Source: Dryococelus australis
Taxonomy: Eukaryota > Arthropoda > Insecta > Phasmatodea > Phasmatidae
Reading direction: 5' to 3'
Assembly (NCBI GenBank): GCA_029891345.1
Contig: CM057006.1
Span: 45,600,556 to 45,664,555 of the forward strand
Length of the DNA stretch: 64,000 bases
The notes below the pieces were generated by a model that ran no database searches, had not been told where the DNA came from, and was given only the letters and a program-made list of their open reading frames with translations. The position numbers and the translations under genes were made by a program. Of the stretch, positions 36,521 to 48,215 are shown piece by piece (the stretch's first letter is position 1; each line of letters begins with the position of its first letter).

Positions 36521-38788
36521 ACAGGATGTTAACCTCAAATATTTCCGGGAACTTGATGATATCGTTATCCTGTTTTCACTCAGGTGAATTGTAATACATA
36601 ACTCACTCAACGACATGTAGCATTGTCATAGCATTGTTAATTATAGAGATATTGATATCAACTTGGGTTTTGCAAATGTAACTGTAGTAACTTCTGCTGC
36701 TGGCAATGCCAATCTGAAATAGACAAATTCAATGGTGTATCACTCTCCAAAATCAGATAAGTAGTTTCAGAGAAATTACAGTATGTAGATCGCAGGATTT
36801 CTCTGGTTGTACCATCAGACTACATGCAGTCTCATGCGGACGTTCATGATATCTTAACAAAACGTTACGCCTGGCTGATGGGTAGCTACAGCGTGATACA
36901 GCTAAGCGCAAATAATAACAAAAGTTGCCAACGTTAAATAAATGGTAATTTAAAACTGATACTGGTCAAACTTGGTTACATCAATTGGAAGGCAAAGGAC
37001 ATGGCTGGCATATAGGGATGATTCACCAGTTAACAATAGGAACAGTTCTGCTTTTGTTTCTCTCAGAGCCTTAAATCACAGAAAAATGCCACAAACTGAA
37101 CAGCAGTGTTAAAACAAGAAATGGAGGTATCATGTGTTTGCAGTAATAACTTCCCATGAACATCACTTTGTAATATGTTTCATTCTGAGGTACACATGTA
37201 CAATGTAGATTTACACCAACAACACAATAAAGCAAAACACAAAAGGAAGTGGTGATAAACACTGTCCTATTATTGCTTTATGTCAGCAGGTGCTCAAAAT
37301 GTGCACCATCGACAGTAACACACATTTGCTGTCTCTTGTGCAACAACATCAAGACAGACTGAAAAGTTCCCTTTGATACCGTTGCACATGCTGCGACAAT
37401 GCTGCATTTAAAATTGTCCGGTGTCATCAGAACTTGTGCACAGACTTTATCTTTAAGTATTCCCACAGGAAAAAGTCAGATGGTGTCAAATCAGAGAACC
37501 GTGCAGGCCACCTGGTAACACCTTCACGCCCTATCCAGCAAACAGGAAATAGCTGGGTGAGCATTTGCCTAGCCACATGCAAGTAGTAAACTGGGCACCC
37601 AACATGCTGGTACCACATACATGTGTGTATTGCCAGTGGTACTTCCTCTAGGCGAACCGGTAGCACTTGGCAAGAAAGTGTGCGTATCTGTTACCTTTTA
37701 CGATTCTCTTAAGGGAGTACAGAGCAATTACATAGTCTATAATGATCCCACACTGAACATTCACACACCACTGCCGCTGTTGTTCCACCTGCCGCAGCCA
37801 GTGCGAATTGTCAGCAGCCCAATAATGCATATTTCAGATATTCACATTTCCAAGATTGGTGAATGTTGCTTCATTGGTAAACAGAATTCTTTGAAGAAAG
37901 AACCTATTCTCCAGATACTGCATCAGAAGCGAGCGACAGATTTCAATGCGTCATCTGTGATCCCATTGGTAAAGCTACTGGTGAAGTGAAGCATGATATG
38001 GAAGGAATCTATTTGTGTGCAAAATATGAATGACACTAAACTGATTAATGGGTTACAAGCAACAGCTACCAGAACATCTATTTCTTTCGCACCGCTCATT
38101 GCCGACCTACCTCTTACCCTCAGCGTAGTGTTCCAGTGCCCTTCCAATAGCAATTTCTTGCACAGTCGCACAATTGTCAAGATTGACGGACACTGCCCCT
38201 CTGGTAATTGTTGTGCGTACAATGCAACTGTTCTCTTTGCGTTCCTTCTGCATTCTCCATAAAGAAATAGCATATCCAATTATTCTTGGCTCGTGAAATC
38301 ATTTTCTTTCCATTCCACAGCACTCGACACACTTGCACTCCACAGTTAGAATATAGAGCTGTATGTCCTCCCTGTCCCTTTTATACCGGTATTGCGGTGA
38401 CACAACATTCCATTTCCGTGTGATGTGACGCAATGTATTTCTTTTTAGGTATGATATCGCGAATGTCCACATGAGACGGTGCGCAGTCTGATAGTACAAC
38501 AAGAGAAGTCCTACAATCTAATATACTGTAATTTCTCCCAAACTACTTATCCAATTTTGGAGAGTGATACCCTAGTTGAAGTCATCTCTTTTAGATTGTT
38601 GTTGCCAGCAGTAGAAATTACTATAGGTTAATTTGCAAAGAAACAGTTGATATTGATATCTCTAACTAACATTTCTATGACACAATGCTACATGTCATTT
38701 TGTGAGTTATTTACTATAATTCATATGGGTGAAAACAGGATAGCGATATCTTCAATGTTTCCGGAAATATTTGAGGTTAACATCTTAA
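36521..38788 (-). mobile_element. Mariner-type element with about 270-bp inverted repeats
   Basis: Starts caggatgttaacctcaaat and ends with the complement atttgaggttaacatctt. Inverted similarity continues about 270 bp inwards on both sides (to about 36795 and from about 38510), including aattttggagagtgatac and its complement. The transposase is on the minus strand. TA is present at both outer junctions. Confidence 0.85.
37270..38279 (-). pseudogene. Broken transposase, DUF4817/DDE_3 type
   Basis: The N-terminus MDMLFLYGECRRNAKRTV with LYAQQLPEGQCPS matches the DUF4817 helix-turn-helix of this transposase group. The C-terminal part has WPARFSDLTPSDFFLWEYLK, the third catalytic-Asp region, then RQQMCVTVDGAHFEHLL. 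The segments lie in different frames (38279-37950, 37666-37430, 37466-37278), so it is inactive. Family assignment is by recalled motifs. Confidence 0.82.
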
Positions 38789-38939
38789 TTGACACATACT
38801 TTATGTGTGTATATACAGAATGTCCTAGACATACCATACCAGCCTTTTTTCTCAAAAATGGTGAGAGAGTATTTTAAGGTGAACATTACATTGCCTGGAA
38901 ACTGGAGGAAACAAAGTCAACTTTAGAATTTCACCTAAT

Positions 38940-39297
38940 ACGTCAACCTGGAAAATGTGTTGCTTCATGCAGTTTAAATCAGCTAAGTGATCCCCACTTT
39001 GCTTCTGATGTTAGAATGAAAAGTTGGATGTCCTCCAAAATGGTATGATATATCCAGTCTATACTCTGACAGTCGAGGCATACCAGCCACAATTGGTCTT
39101 GCCAGAAGGCAGAATCCTGGAAGTGCTAAAAGAACTCCATAATACAGCAGCAGGTAAACACTTTGGTGTAAATATATAAGACCCTTGACAGAGTTTGACG
39201 TAGTTTCTTGTCCCAGAAATTCTTGAAATTAAAGACAATATAAAATTTATACCTAGAATAAACTTGAAGAAACTTTTGATGAGCGTGTTTTGTTATA
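38940..39297. repeat. Dispersed repeat, left part of the split copy
   Basis: Related to 6400-7440: ggaaaatgtgttgcttcatgc, ttcttgtcccagaaattcttg and aaacttgaagaaact. Continues after the pogo-like nest at 45187. Confidence 0.6.
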
Positions 39298-41043
39298 CAG
39301 TAAAACCCTGTTACAACATTTTTCAAGGGGTCAGTAAAATAAAATGATGTATGCAGGAAAATGTTATAAGCAAGAAACAGTATTACACCTGCAGGAACAC
39401 ATTGTAACAATGTAATATATTTATTATAATAGTTAATATTATTAATAACTAAAATAGGACTTTTGGTTAATTTTCTTTTGCAAAATTAGTGTAATATTTT
39501 ATTTTAGGCCACATGGAATAGAAGTATCACCAGAGTTGGAAGTTTATGTCATGCGCTGGCTTTTTCTGAAGTCTCATTTCAGGTTTCGTCAGCTTGTGAA
39601 GATAAAAGATATTTTCCACTTTCGTCAACATTTTTTTCTTTTGGGAGGTTGTAGAAGTTGATAAAGTTGTGCTACGACGCAATTCGATACGACACATGGA
39701 AGGTACTTTGGGTTGCGCCATGCCCATATTTAATAACGTTTTGTGACCCAGGTCATAGCACTGAAATAAAGGGGGAGGGGGGGAGAGGCAAGTGTTGATG
39801 TGAGCCACTGAGTGCCTCTCTCCTTCAACAGTTTACTACAGGCTGCGAAGGAGGCAAAATAAAGTGGGACGTGCAAGTTTTAAAGTGACGACTTTTATTG
39901 ATAAATTACTGTGAGGTAAGTTCTTCAACATCATCATCTGAATAATTTGAAACATAAATGTAAGTGATTTTGTTACATTGCCGGCCTCCCGGCCAACAGC
40001 GTACAAAGAAACAGGATTGTAGACGATGGAGTTCATTCCAATCTTTGCAGCCTTTTTACCAGCTGCGACGACATGCACACTCAAACCATGCTGTAAATAT
40101 TACCTGTCTACTGGGTGATTATTAAATTTTGGCAAAGATATTATAAATTTTGAAGTGACAAAAAACCAGGAATTTGTTGTTCTTTGAAAGTTAATTAATT
40201 TTTCCTTTGTGAAAGTCACATTTGTTACATGAAACACTTCACTTTGGTTCACTACAAAATTTTTACTGCAAGCACTTGCCAAGTTGCAAAAATTGTAAGA
40301 CCAATTACTTCATTCAATTAAACTGAAAAAATAGAAACTTCTGTCCGGTCATGCACATGCAATCCGTATGAGCTAAGGCATGAGTCCTTAGCTAAAACAC
40401 TTCAGCCGCCTCGCATAGGTCCTAAAATTTTCATGTTGAGTTGAATTTTTATGTGGGCTAGTCCAAACAATCAATAAAAACTTCCTCGGCGTGGCTTTGA
40501 CCTACATGAGTACTTATCTACTCTTGGGTTATCGTAGTAATTTTCCAAACCATCACCTTGACGTATGTCACACTCCCACGCATTGCATATGCACTCTCTA
40601 TTTTTTGACATCACCCCATCATCATGCATTAATAATTAGGGACAAGTCACACGCCGGCAGGCAATAAATTTTGTGCCTACAGGGTTGGTCCAAGCATTAC
40701 GGACAATTACAGACATGAAGATAATTAATTTAAATTGTACTGCCCACTCAAAAGCAGACATGCGGTCACCACCCTCACAGAAGAAATTGTTTTACCTACC
40801 GAGCCACCGACACGGCAGAGCAGAAGATGCTAGTTGGCAGGGATGCTGCAGGAGGACAGCACCCTGCGGCCGATGTCGTCACTGCTGCCTGAGCCTCGAG
40901 GAGAGGTGGTAAATATGTCATCAGCCTCCAGACAGGGAGATAAGAAATGGTGGTGCGGCCCACTACCCTAATTGAAATCACCACTGCAAAATGAGACTAG
41001 CAACCCCACACCTCTTGAGTAGCCTACAAACAGAAATTCTCTG

Positions 41044-41050
41044 TATAAAA
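41044..41050 (+). promoter_or_regulatory. TATA box of small-ORF element copy IV
   Basis: tataaaa in ctgtataaaagg, at the same place in the 5' region as in copies III and V. Promoter role inferred. Confidence 0.55.
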
Positions 41051-42027
41051 GGAGATGCAAAACCGCAGCTCGACAGTTCTTGTCGGCCTGCCAACCTAAG
41101 TAAGATCAGAGGGCTCTCTCTAGTCTGCACAAGACTTTCCAAGTCTACATAAGCCCCCTCCTGCCTCCCCATCAACACATGGCTCTCCAAGTATGCATAA
41201 GGCTCTCCTTGTCTGCATAAAACTCTCCAGCTGAAAAGAAACCTCAACCAACTCCAAGAGACTGAAGAAGCTGTCTCTCTCTGACCGTCAAAGCATGCGG
41301 AGAAAACCCGCCAGAGACTGGAACTCTCTCTTACGACGCCCAGACATTCAAGACTCCAGCAGCCAGAGGTATAACGACGTCCCACACTTGTTCATTTAAA
41401 CCAGAGTTCAATCCGTCAAAACTCCACGGTAGCAGGTCATACTGTAGTCCTTTCTGGACTACCACCCCTATATGAACAAATCTCTTTGCAATTTAGAAAT
41501 TTGAATTTATTTATTCAAACTTCTTTCTCACCCGCAGGTTTGCCTTCTGCAGTAAAGTCAATAGAATTTAAATTAATTTTCTTTTGATGTTCAGAACTAT
41601 ACATCACCGTGCCTTTCAAAAGTACTCAAATAAATATGATTGTGATAAAATTGAATTCAACGTTATTCAATTAATTTTTTCCTCAATCATTTAAATGGTA
41701 TTTGTGGAATCTTTATCAGTTACTATTGTGGATCTTTAAATCAAAACTACCGCTTCAGGATAGATATGAATGGACCAAACATACTTGAGACTCCTGGCAC
41801 CTGAATAAGACTATAGTCTGAACAAGACATGGGAGCACCTAGGTATTGTTCGGAACGCCAGCACCTACCTAGAGATACACTCACTTACCTCGGATCCCCT
41901 AAAGAAGTCTGAACCCATGAGGGCTTGAGCTACACTGAATAGACCGGCAGCGCGCCACTTTTAATTAAGACTGATAATTGTGAGCAAAGTGTATTTTTAT
42001 TTGCTTTCCTAAATAGTAGTATTACTA

Positions 42028-42502
42028 ATGCCCCAGAAAGGAGGACGCAGTAGCCAGCTTCGCTGTTTAGCCAGATTGGCACTACAAAGAGAGCTAAGCC
42101 TACTACCACTACTGTAACTCCCAGCCCATTCAGCAAAGCACCACAGAGCCCTCAACCTACTAAACTTCTTAATCAACCACTTAATGAACTATCCCCTATA
42201 ACAGAGGACTGCAGCTCAATTCAAGATTTGTTATTTGCTGGCCTTGGCCTGATTTAGAATATTCAAGCAATCTAGAGCCACAGGACACGGAACTCGAACC
42301 TAGCCCCCCGCCACAACTGTGCCCCATACGCAGTAGCTTGACCAATACGTGCCAAGTACATACCGCAGCCAGAAAGCTGATAACTGTTTACATTTCCCCA
42401 AAACCGGCTCCTTCATGTAAGGTGGTTACGATTGTACCAGACTTTGTACCAGTAAGGAAACCAACAAGGCCAGCTCCTTATAAACGCCCAGGCAGCATCT
42501 GA
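42028..42502 (+). pseudogene. Small-ORF element protein, copy IV, disrupted
   Basis: Begins MPQKGGRSSQLRCLARLA and ends VVTIVPDFVPVRKPTRPAPY followed by KRPGSI and a stop. The start resembles copy VI (KKGGGHNSQLRRIARWAW). The total length is not a multiple of three and the middle changes frame, so it is broken. Function unknown. Confidence 0.6.
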
Positions 42503-43450
42503 GAGACCGAGCCAGAACTGCCGAGAGAACAAGTCCATATTCATTTCATTAATTTAGCATCCCTATTAAAACCCCTATCCTTTATAATTATTTATTTAGT
42601 GACAGCTAGCATCACACATTTTGGCAGCCTTAACGGTGAGCAGGACCAAACTCCCTGGGAGGGAAGTATATGTGGTCAAACTCACCCTGGGGTTTGATTC
42701 CCCTCCTCTGAGTACCAATTCTCCGCCGAGCAAGTGTCCCCCTAGATCTCCCAACGTGGGCAGATCTGCAACCCTGCCAGGCAATTTCATTTCTGAACCC
42801 AGCAACACTTCTGGAGGAAGTTCTTGTAACACATTATAGAGGAGGGAATCAACACTCAAACTCCCCGGACATATTTCCCTTATCCATAAGCCCTCTACTG
42901 GCAAAAGGCAGGAGAAGTATTAGCCGGAAATAGCAGAATGTGTGTCAATTAGGCTCCTAACATGGGGCGTAAGCATTTTAATAGCCAGAGGTAGAAAGGG
43001 TAAGAGTGCATCAACCTTTAAAATCATTTAATATTTCAAGTACAGTAAAAGCCCGATATAACACGACTGTTAGGGGACTTAACTCAGACCCGCCTTAAAG
43101 CTTTCCGCGCTATTCCGGGAGTGGCTGAGTACAGCAGCAAACAATAAAAAAAGTGTGTTCTAATGAATGCTACCGGAACTTAATTTTTTTTATCTGTATC
43201 ATCGGACTTGACAGCACCCAAGGGAGGGACAGAAGAAGAGAAATGCGCTGTGATGAAGGGGGTCATATGCATTCAAGCAAGACTAACTAAATAAAACAAA
43301 AAAAGTGAATGATTTGTGGCATGCAAAGAAAGGCTGCTTTTCTGAATTAAGCCTTGTCCACAATAGCTCGTTCGCTCAGAATTTTTCTCCAAAAATGGGT
43401 CAGACATACCAGATAGGCGGTATACATATATTATTATCAACGTGTCTACA

Positions 43451-44200
43451 TCATAATTATAGTGATTACGTAGCACTATATTCCGTAGGAGATTAATTAT
43501 ATGCCTGTAAATGACTTAGGAGCACGAATTTTGAAAGGCGTCTCAAAACTTCTGAATTTTTTTTGAACATGGAAAGACATACCAAACAGCCGCTATATAC
43601 ACATTACACGCAAAGTGTCTAGATCATAATTATAATGATTGCGTAAAGCTATACCACGTAGGAAATTAATTATCGCCTGTAAATGGCTTGGAAGCACTAA
43701 TTTTGAGGTGCGTCACAAATTTCATAATTTTTTTTGAAAATGGGAAGACGTACCGGTTATATATGCATTATAATCAAAGTCATAATTATAATGTATATAC
43801 AGTGAAACCCTGTTAAGAAGTTCCCACTTAAGAAGTTTTCCTGCTTAATAAGTTGAATAATTGTGCACCTTGTCTATCTGCACATGTGTAATTTGACCCT
43901 TTTAAGAAGTTTTCCTAGTTTGTATTATTTTTTCAGTCCCTTCAGAAACTTCTTAACCGAGTTTTACTGTAATTATAATGTATATAATCATGATTATAAT
44001 GATTACGTAGAGCTGTACCCCATAGGGGATTAATTATAGGCCTGTAAATGACTTAGAAGCATGAATTTTGAGGCCCACATTAAAATTGGGATTTTTTTTG
44101 ACCGAAATTGGGAAGACCTACTGTTATAGGTGCTACAAACACATAATTAAAGTGTATACAGCATTATTAGAATGATTACGTAGCCCTGTAGATAAATTAT
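43451..44200. repeat. About 173-bp tandem repeat, 4-5 diverged units
   Basis: Units begin with (t)cat(a/g)attataatgattacgta at about 43451, 43624, 43988 and 44160, and the third, split, unit at about 43781. Each continues with gattaattat and gcctgtaaatgactt(a/g)g. The third unit is interrupted by the MITE at 43800-43969. Confidence 0.85.
43800..43969. mobile_element. 170-bp pogo-type MITE inside the tandem repeat
   Basis: Termini cagtgaaaccctgttaagaa and its inverted counterpart ttcttaaccgagttttactg, flanked by TA. It interrupts the repeat at aattataatgta. Confidence 0.85.
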
Positions 44201-45186
44201 AGGCCTGTGAATTACTTAGTCCCTACCTCACCCAGAATCTGAACTTGGAGTCCCTCGCATTGCAAGCCAGTTTTATACTGAATGCGCGACAGAAGTCAGC
44301 ATCCCTTTTACGACAGTATTCCGGCGTATTTTAATTTACTTAATTTAAACATTTTGCATAGAATAATGGTACGTAATTGTTACGATATACAACACTATAC
44401 AACAAATGCACATTTCATGTTAACTTCTAAGTGCCAGTAAATACGTGACAGCAGGACACTTGCGAGTATGATATACAGTTTGGAATATGGCCTTGCCATC
44501 TCCCCATACTGATCCAAAGACCAGATAAGATGGAAAGGTTGCCACAGTATCTTTTTTTTGTCTGTTTACAACCAAATGGCAGAACAGGTACTAGGGTCAC
44601 ATAAAAAAATAACCACTAGGAATTCATACGTCAAATCTTCGCACCAAGCCAACTAAATTGAATACGGAAAAATATACAATATTGGCTGTAATGAATCAGT
44701 AAAATAGATCTTGTCGCTGAAAGGAGAGAGAATGCGCGCCTGCTCCCTCCGCCTCATCCAGCAATGTCCCCGACTCATGACCACCTGCCGACAAACCACA
44801 CGCCTACCTACCTGACCCCACACTTTCCAGTTATTTATTTATTCAGGCCGGAGGACATAAATTACCCCGCCGTATAACCAAATCCATGGTATACCGGGCC
44901 GCGGTATTCCGGGCTTCCACTGTATAAACTGTTATCTGTATCTGCTTATAGGTTACTACATTGTTAATATGTCTGAAATTTTACTTAACAAAAAAAATTT
45001 CATTTGAGATGCTGCAAGAAATTTAAAAATTCTGATGTTATAAGCAGGAAATGAAAAATATGAACATTGTTATATGTAGGAAATAAAACCATGAAGCCTT
45101 ATAAAGAAATAATGGGACCATGAAATAATGGTGTTCTATGCAGGAAAATGTTATAAGCGGAAATGTTATAACAGAGGGTTCTACTG

Positions 45187-45760
45187 TATTTGCACTATGT
45201 GTTGAGACTCTGATAATTAAATACTGTGTTTGTGTAATTAGTATTTAGGTGATTCCCACCTAACAATCGTAGAGTTAAAACCTCAGCACATTGACATATG
45301 TCACTCGTTTGAAACAATGATATCATAGAAATGTTTTACACTGCTCGTGAAACATTCCTTGAGTGTTAAGGAATATGTTAAACAGAGTTATACAGTCTAT
45401 ATGAAATGTTAATTTTTATGAGCTGATTTCCACTACAAACCATTAAAATGATTTGGGGTAAAATTAGATTTTGCATTTAAATCACGAAATACATTGTCAT
45501 CAGCTAGGTATTGTGCTTTCAGTACTGTGGTGAAGTTATGTTCCTATCAGCGCACACATTCAAATTTTATAAGTGAAAATTGATTTTTTTCATAAGAAAA
45601 ACAGTAGCCTTAGCAAATGTTAGTGTTATGTGCTTTAATGACTGTATGGCTGGATGGATAAATATTACTGATAAATATTACTGCGGAAGTATGCTGTAAA
45701 AATTTGGATCAATTATGTTCAGCCAGTGAGTTTCACGAAAATTATTTTTGTTACTCGTAA
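45187..45760. repeat. Dispersed repeat, right part of the split copy
   Basis: Continues the similarity to the 6.4-7.4 kb repeat: gaaacattcc, tttggggtaaaatt, attgtcatcagc and attactgcggaagtatg. Confidence 0.6.
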
Positions 45761-45894
45761 TGTAATACTACCCACCCACCATTTGCCATTTATTTCTGAG
45801 CTATTAATGCAATATAATTCCACTCAAGTGTTGTTTCACATACTTCTTAGGTCATTTAAGCTACCAAGTGTAATGATGAGAAATCAAATACACC

Positions 45895-46978
45895 GCAAGG
45901 GTTGAAAGCAAGCCCAACTCAGTATTAAGAGTATATGAGGGCTATAACCTCACTGCCTGATCATGTAGGGGTATCACACAGTACAAGTAAAATCAGAATC
46001 ACAATCCCTGACATCGAGGATAGCACATCAGCATCTGGGCTAGCTCTTACGTGGGTTTCTACCTCACATTAGAAAGTTAGGGATAGGGTTATGGATGCTG
46101 TGGACATTCCTGTCTGACGAAAGACTTAGGGACTGTAACCCCTAGATTTAATTTCATTTTTAAAATTCTGCCAGATACAGTAAGTGTACGAGTGACTGTG
46201 GGGACCAGTATCGCGGGGTTTAATCCCAAGACCCTACTCTTGGCTTGACAGGACGCCGGTGTACAATGTTGGTTGAGTAGGTTCACATGTTGGCACGTAG
46301 TAGGGAGACACATACACTGTTATGGGACAGCATTTTACCTGTTGTTCACGAGGCAGCGGCCCCTTCCCCTTCCTCTCCAGCTGGCTACTTGGGGTGGCCG
46401 ATTGTGGAACAGCAGCCAGCTCTGGTTGTGGCGGAAGAAGGCTCTCACTGCTCGCGATATCAGAATGGACAATTACTAAATACTCCAGTGGTATTCTACC
46501 CGCTGGTTTTGTATGAGGTGAGAAAAGAGGGTTACTTTCTTGTTTTTCAGGAATGATTGAATTATTAATCTCAAATTCTAATTTCTTTAGTGCTTGGTTG
46601 AAACGGAGTTTGTGACCACTCCTATGTGCTCCCGGCATAAGGCTGAATTTGAAGAACTGTTACGAAAATTACGCAAGGCGAAGCCAGGTATGATAGAAGT
46701 CCTTCTGTGTGCTCTTAAGAGTAAGGCTGTTCCCAGTGTGGTCCACCGTATAACTAGTCCTGCTGTTCTCCTGCCAGGATAGAACTATAGTGCTAGGATT
46801 GCACGTAGATAGTAGAGACTCTTAAGTGTAGTGAGTTCCTAGTGAAGGCGCTCCCGAGGATCGGCCACTGCAATACAGTTTGTATTACCTTGGCAGAACT
46901 CGGGCTACCTCTAAGTCGTTATATGTATCTGCAGTTTGGCGAGGTACGCGTAGCCGGCTTTACCTTGAGGGTAACACA
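45895..46978 (-). mobile_element. Small-ORF repeat element, copy VII (inverted, ORF intact)
   Basis: On the minus strand the leader (46978 to 46639) aligns with that of copy II: cgagttctgcc, tattgcagtgg, cgatcctcggg, ccttcactaggaac, and ends in cagccttatg at the ORF. The 5' LTR-like region is missing: similarity stops at the junction with copy VI. The 3' end is approximate. Confidence 0.65.
46234..46638 (-). CDS. Small-ORF element protein, intact copy VII, function unknown
   Basis: 134 residues, fully open. Begins MPGAHRSGHKLRFNQALK, with KLE following, matching copy II at every conserved position (M-P, R6, G8, K10, A16-L-K, L20-E). The middle is Pro/Ser/Gln-rich. It then has REQQVK and YVPTCEPTQPTLYTG shortly before the stop. 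It is clearly diverged from copy II overall, yet the frame and both ends are conserved. No known domain recognised. The nearby neighbours are repeat elements only. Confidence 0.6.
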   Translation of the reverse strand: MPGAHRSGHKLRFNQALKKLEFEINNSIIPEKQESNPLFSPHTKPAGRIPLEYLVIVHSDIASSESLLPPQPELAAVPQSATPSSQLERKGKGPLPREQQVKCCPITVYVSPYYVPTCEPTQPTLYTGVLSSQE

Positions 46979-48215
46979 AAATTAAGACCGGGAACTCCTG
47001 AGAAATATCCGGAACACCCGAGCCTACCCAGAGAAACGCTCACGTCTCCTCAGTCTCTCTAACTCACTCCTTACCTTGGTTCATCTGAATAAGACTGAAC
47101 CTAGGAGGACTTGAGCTACGCTGATAGATTGGGAGTGTGACATCTTAATTGTAAGCCAATCAAATAACTGTTCTCTCTGCCATTTTAAGAATAATTCAAA
47201 TGCTTAAGAAAGGAGGTGGGCATAACAGCCAATTGAGACGAATAGCCCGATGGGCATGGCAAAGAAAATTAAACCAGCCCTCAGTTACTACAGCATCCAA
47301 CCAGGCCAGTGAGCCACCACCAACTATTCAGTCTATCGAGCCCTTGTTTAATCAAGTTAAGGAAATGCCACCAATTACCAACAATTGTAGTTCTTTCTTG
47401 AACTCCTTGCTAGGGATTTGTTGGCTGTGACCAGATCAAGAGCACATGAGTAATTTATAATTTAGTTCTCCCTAAACCTAAGTCAGAATCTAGCACCCCA
47501 CCTTGACTGTGCCCAGTTCATAATGCAACCTCTACCACGTGTCAAGTGCGTGCCACCGCCGGAAAGGTGATCACCATAGTCATTTTCCCTAAGCCGGTCC
47601 GTATACGCGAGGTGGTTGCATCCTCAGCAGATTTTGTTCCCGTACGAAAACTGACAAGGCCGCCCCCGTATGCCCCGGTAGCGTACGAGATAAGAAATAG
47701 GAACAGCCGTGAGTAGTATAGTACACCTCCATTTCATAACTCCAACATCCCCATTTAACTATGTAATTGTGAAAGCTGGCATCACGACTTTTGGCAACCT
47801 TTACGGTAAGCAAAACCAAGCTCCATGGAGGGGAAGTCTTTGCGATCAAGCTCACACTGGGGTTTGATTCCCCTCCTCCATCTCTCAACCCTTCAAAGAG
47901 TCAGTGTCCCACTAGATCTCCCAACGTGGGCAGATCCCCGACCCACCAGGCAAAACACTTCCAGGACTCACCCATACTGCCGAAGGGTATCACATCACAT
48001 ACCTGAGGGAATCAGCACTCTCATTCAGCAAGTTTATTTTTAGCTACTCGACTGACTAGAGTAGAAACCACAACCAACCATCGAGTACGTAGCCTAACTA
48101 ACCGTAACTGTACATAAGAGAGGTTAGTTCACCATCTGTGAGTTGAGGTATTAGCGAGTGAAAATCTAGTGTAATTATTAATACCTTTTTAAGAATCAGA
48201 AAGAAAAAGGGGAGA
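46979..48215 (+). mobile_element. Small-ORF repeat element, copy VI (5'-truncated)
   Basis: Starts in the leader, head to head with copy VII. Close relative of copy IV through the leader (gaacctaggaggacttgagctac), ORF and 3' part, ending aaaaaggggagagtgcatcaac. The purine tract agaaagaaaaaggggagag just before tgcatcaac looks like a polypurine tract, but no LTR follows. Confidence 0.7.
47200..47716 (+). pseudogene. Small-ORF element protein, copy VI, disrupted
   Basis: Begins MLKKGGGHNSQLRRIARWAW and stops at 47430. The C-terminal motif ADFVPVRKLTRPPPY is in another frame, closing at 47714-47716. Paralogous to copy IV. Function unknown. Confidence 0.6.

Larger units (their letters stand above)
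40559..43021 (+). mobile_element. Small-ORF repeat element, copy IV
   Basis: Starts tgacgtatgtcac, shares gacatcacccc and gggacaagtca with copy III, has a TATA box at 41044, a leader closely similar to that of copy VI (cctacc(t/c)agaga, gacttgagctac, actga(a)tag), the ORF, and a 3' part similar to copy VI down to gagtgcatcaac. It lies inside the pogo-like nest and ends 20 bp left of another pogo-like terminus. Confidence 0.72.
43043..44923. mobile_element. Second pogo/Tigger-like element, nested
   Basis: Termini cagtaaaagcccg (left) and cgggcttccactg (right, inverted; two mismatches), TA on both sides. It holds a 173-bp tandem repeat. No transposase recognised. Confidence 0.7.
39298..45186. 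mobile_element. Pogo/Tigger-like element, 5.9-kb nest
   Basis: Termini cagtaaaaccctgttacaac (left) and gttataacagagggttctactg (right, inverted), with TA at 39296-39297 and 45187-45188. Subterminal tgcaggaaaatgttataagc occurs at both ends. The outside sequence on the two sides joins into a repeat also present uninterrupted at 6400-7440. Inside are small-ORF copy IV and a second pogo-like element. No pogo transposase was recognised. Confidence 0.75.

Noticed and set aside
40978..41385. 135-codon minus-strand frame
   Set aside because: Antisense to the promoter and leader of copy IV, with repetitive Ser/Arg-rich sequence. Not shared with other copies.
42690..42705. tRNA gene from the T-arm-like motif
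   Set aside because: Only a T-arm-like stem is visible; no complete cloverleaf or convincing A box.
43451..44200. CRISPR-like array
   Set aside because: Units of about 173 bp are contiguous diverged monomers without repeat-spacer alternation, in a eukaryotic intron.
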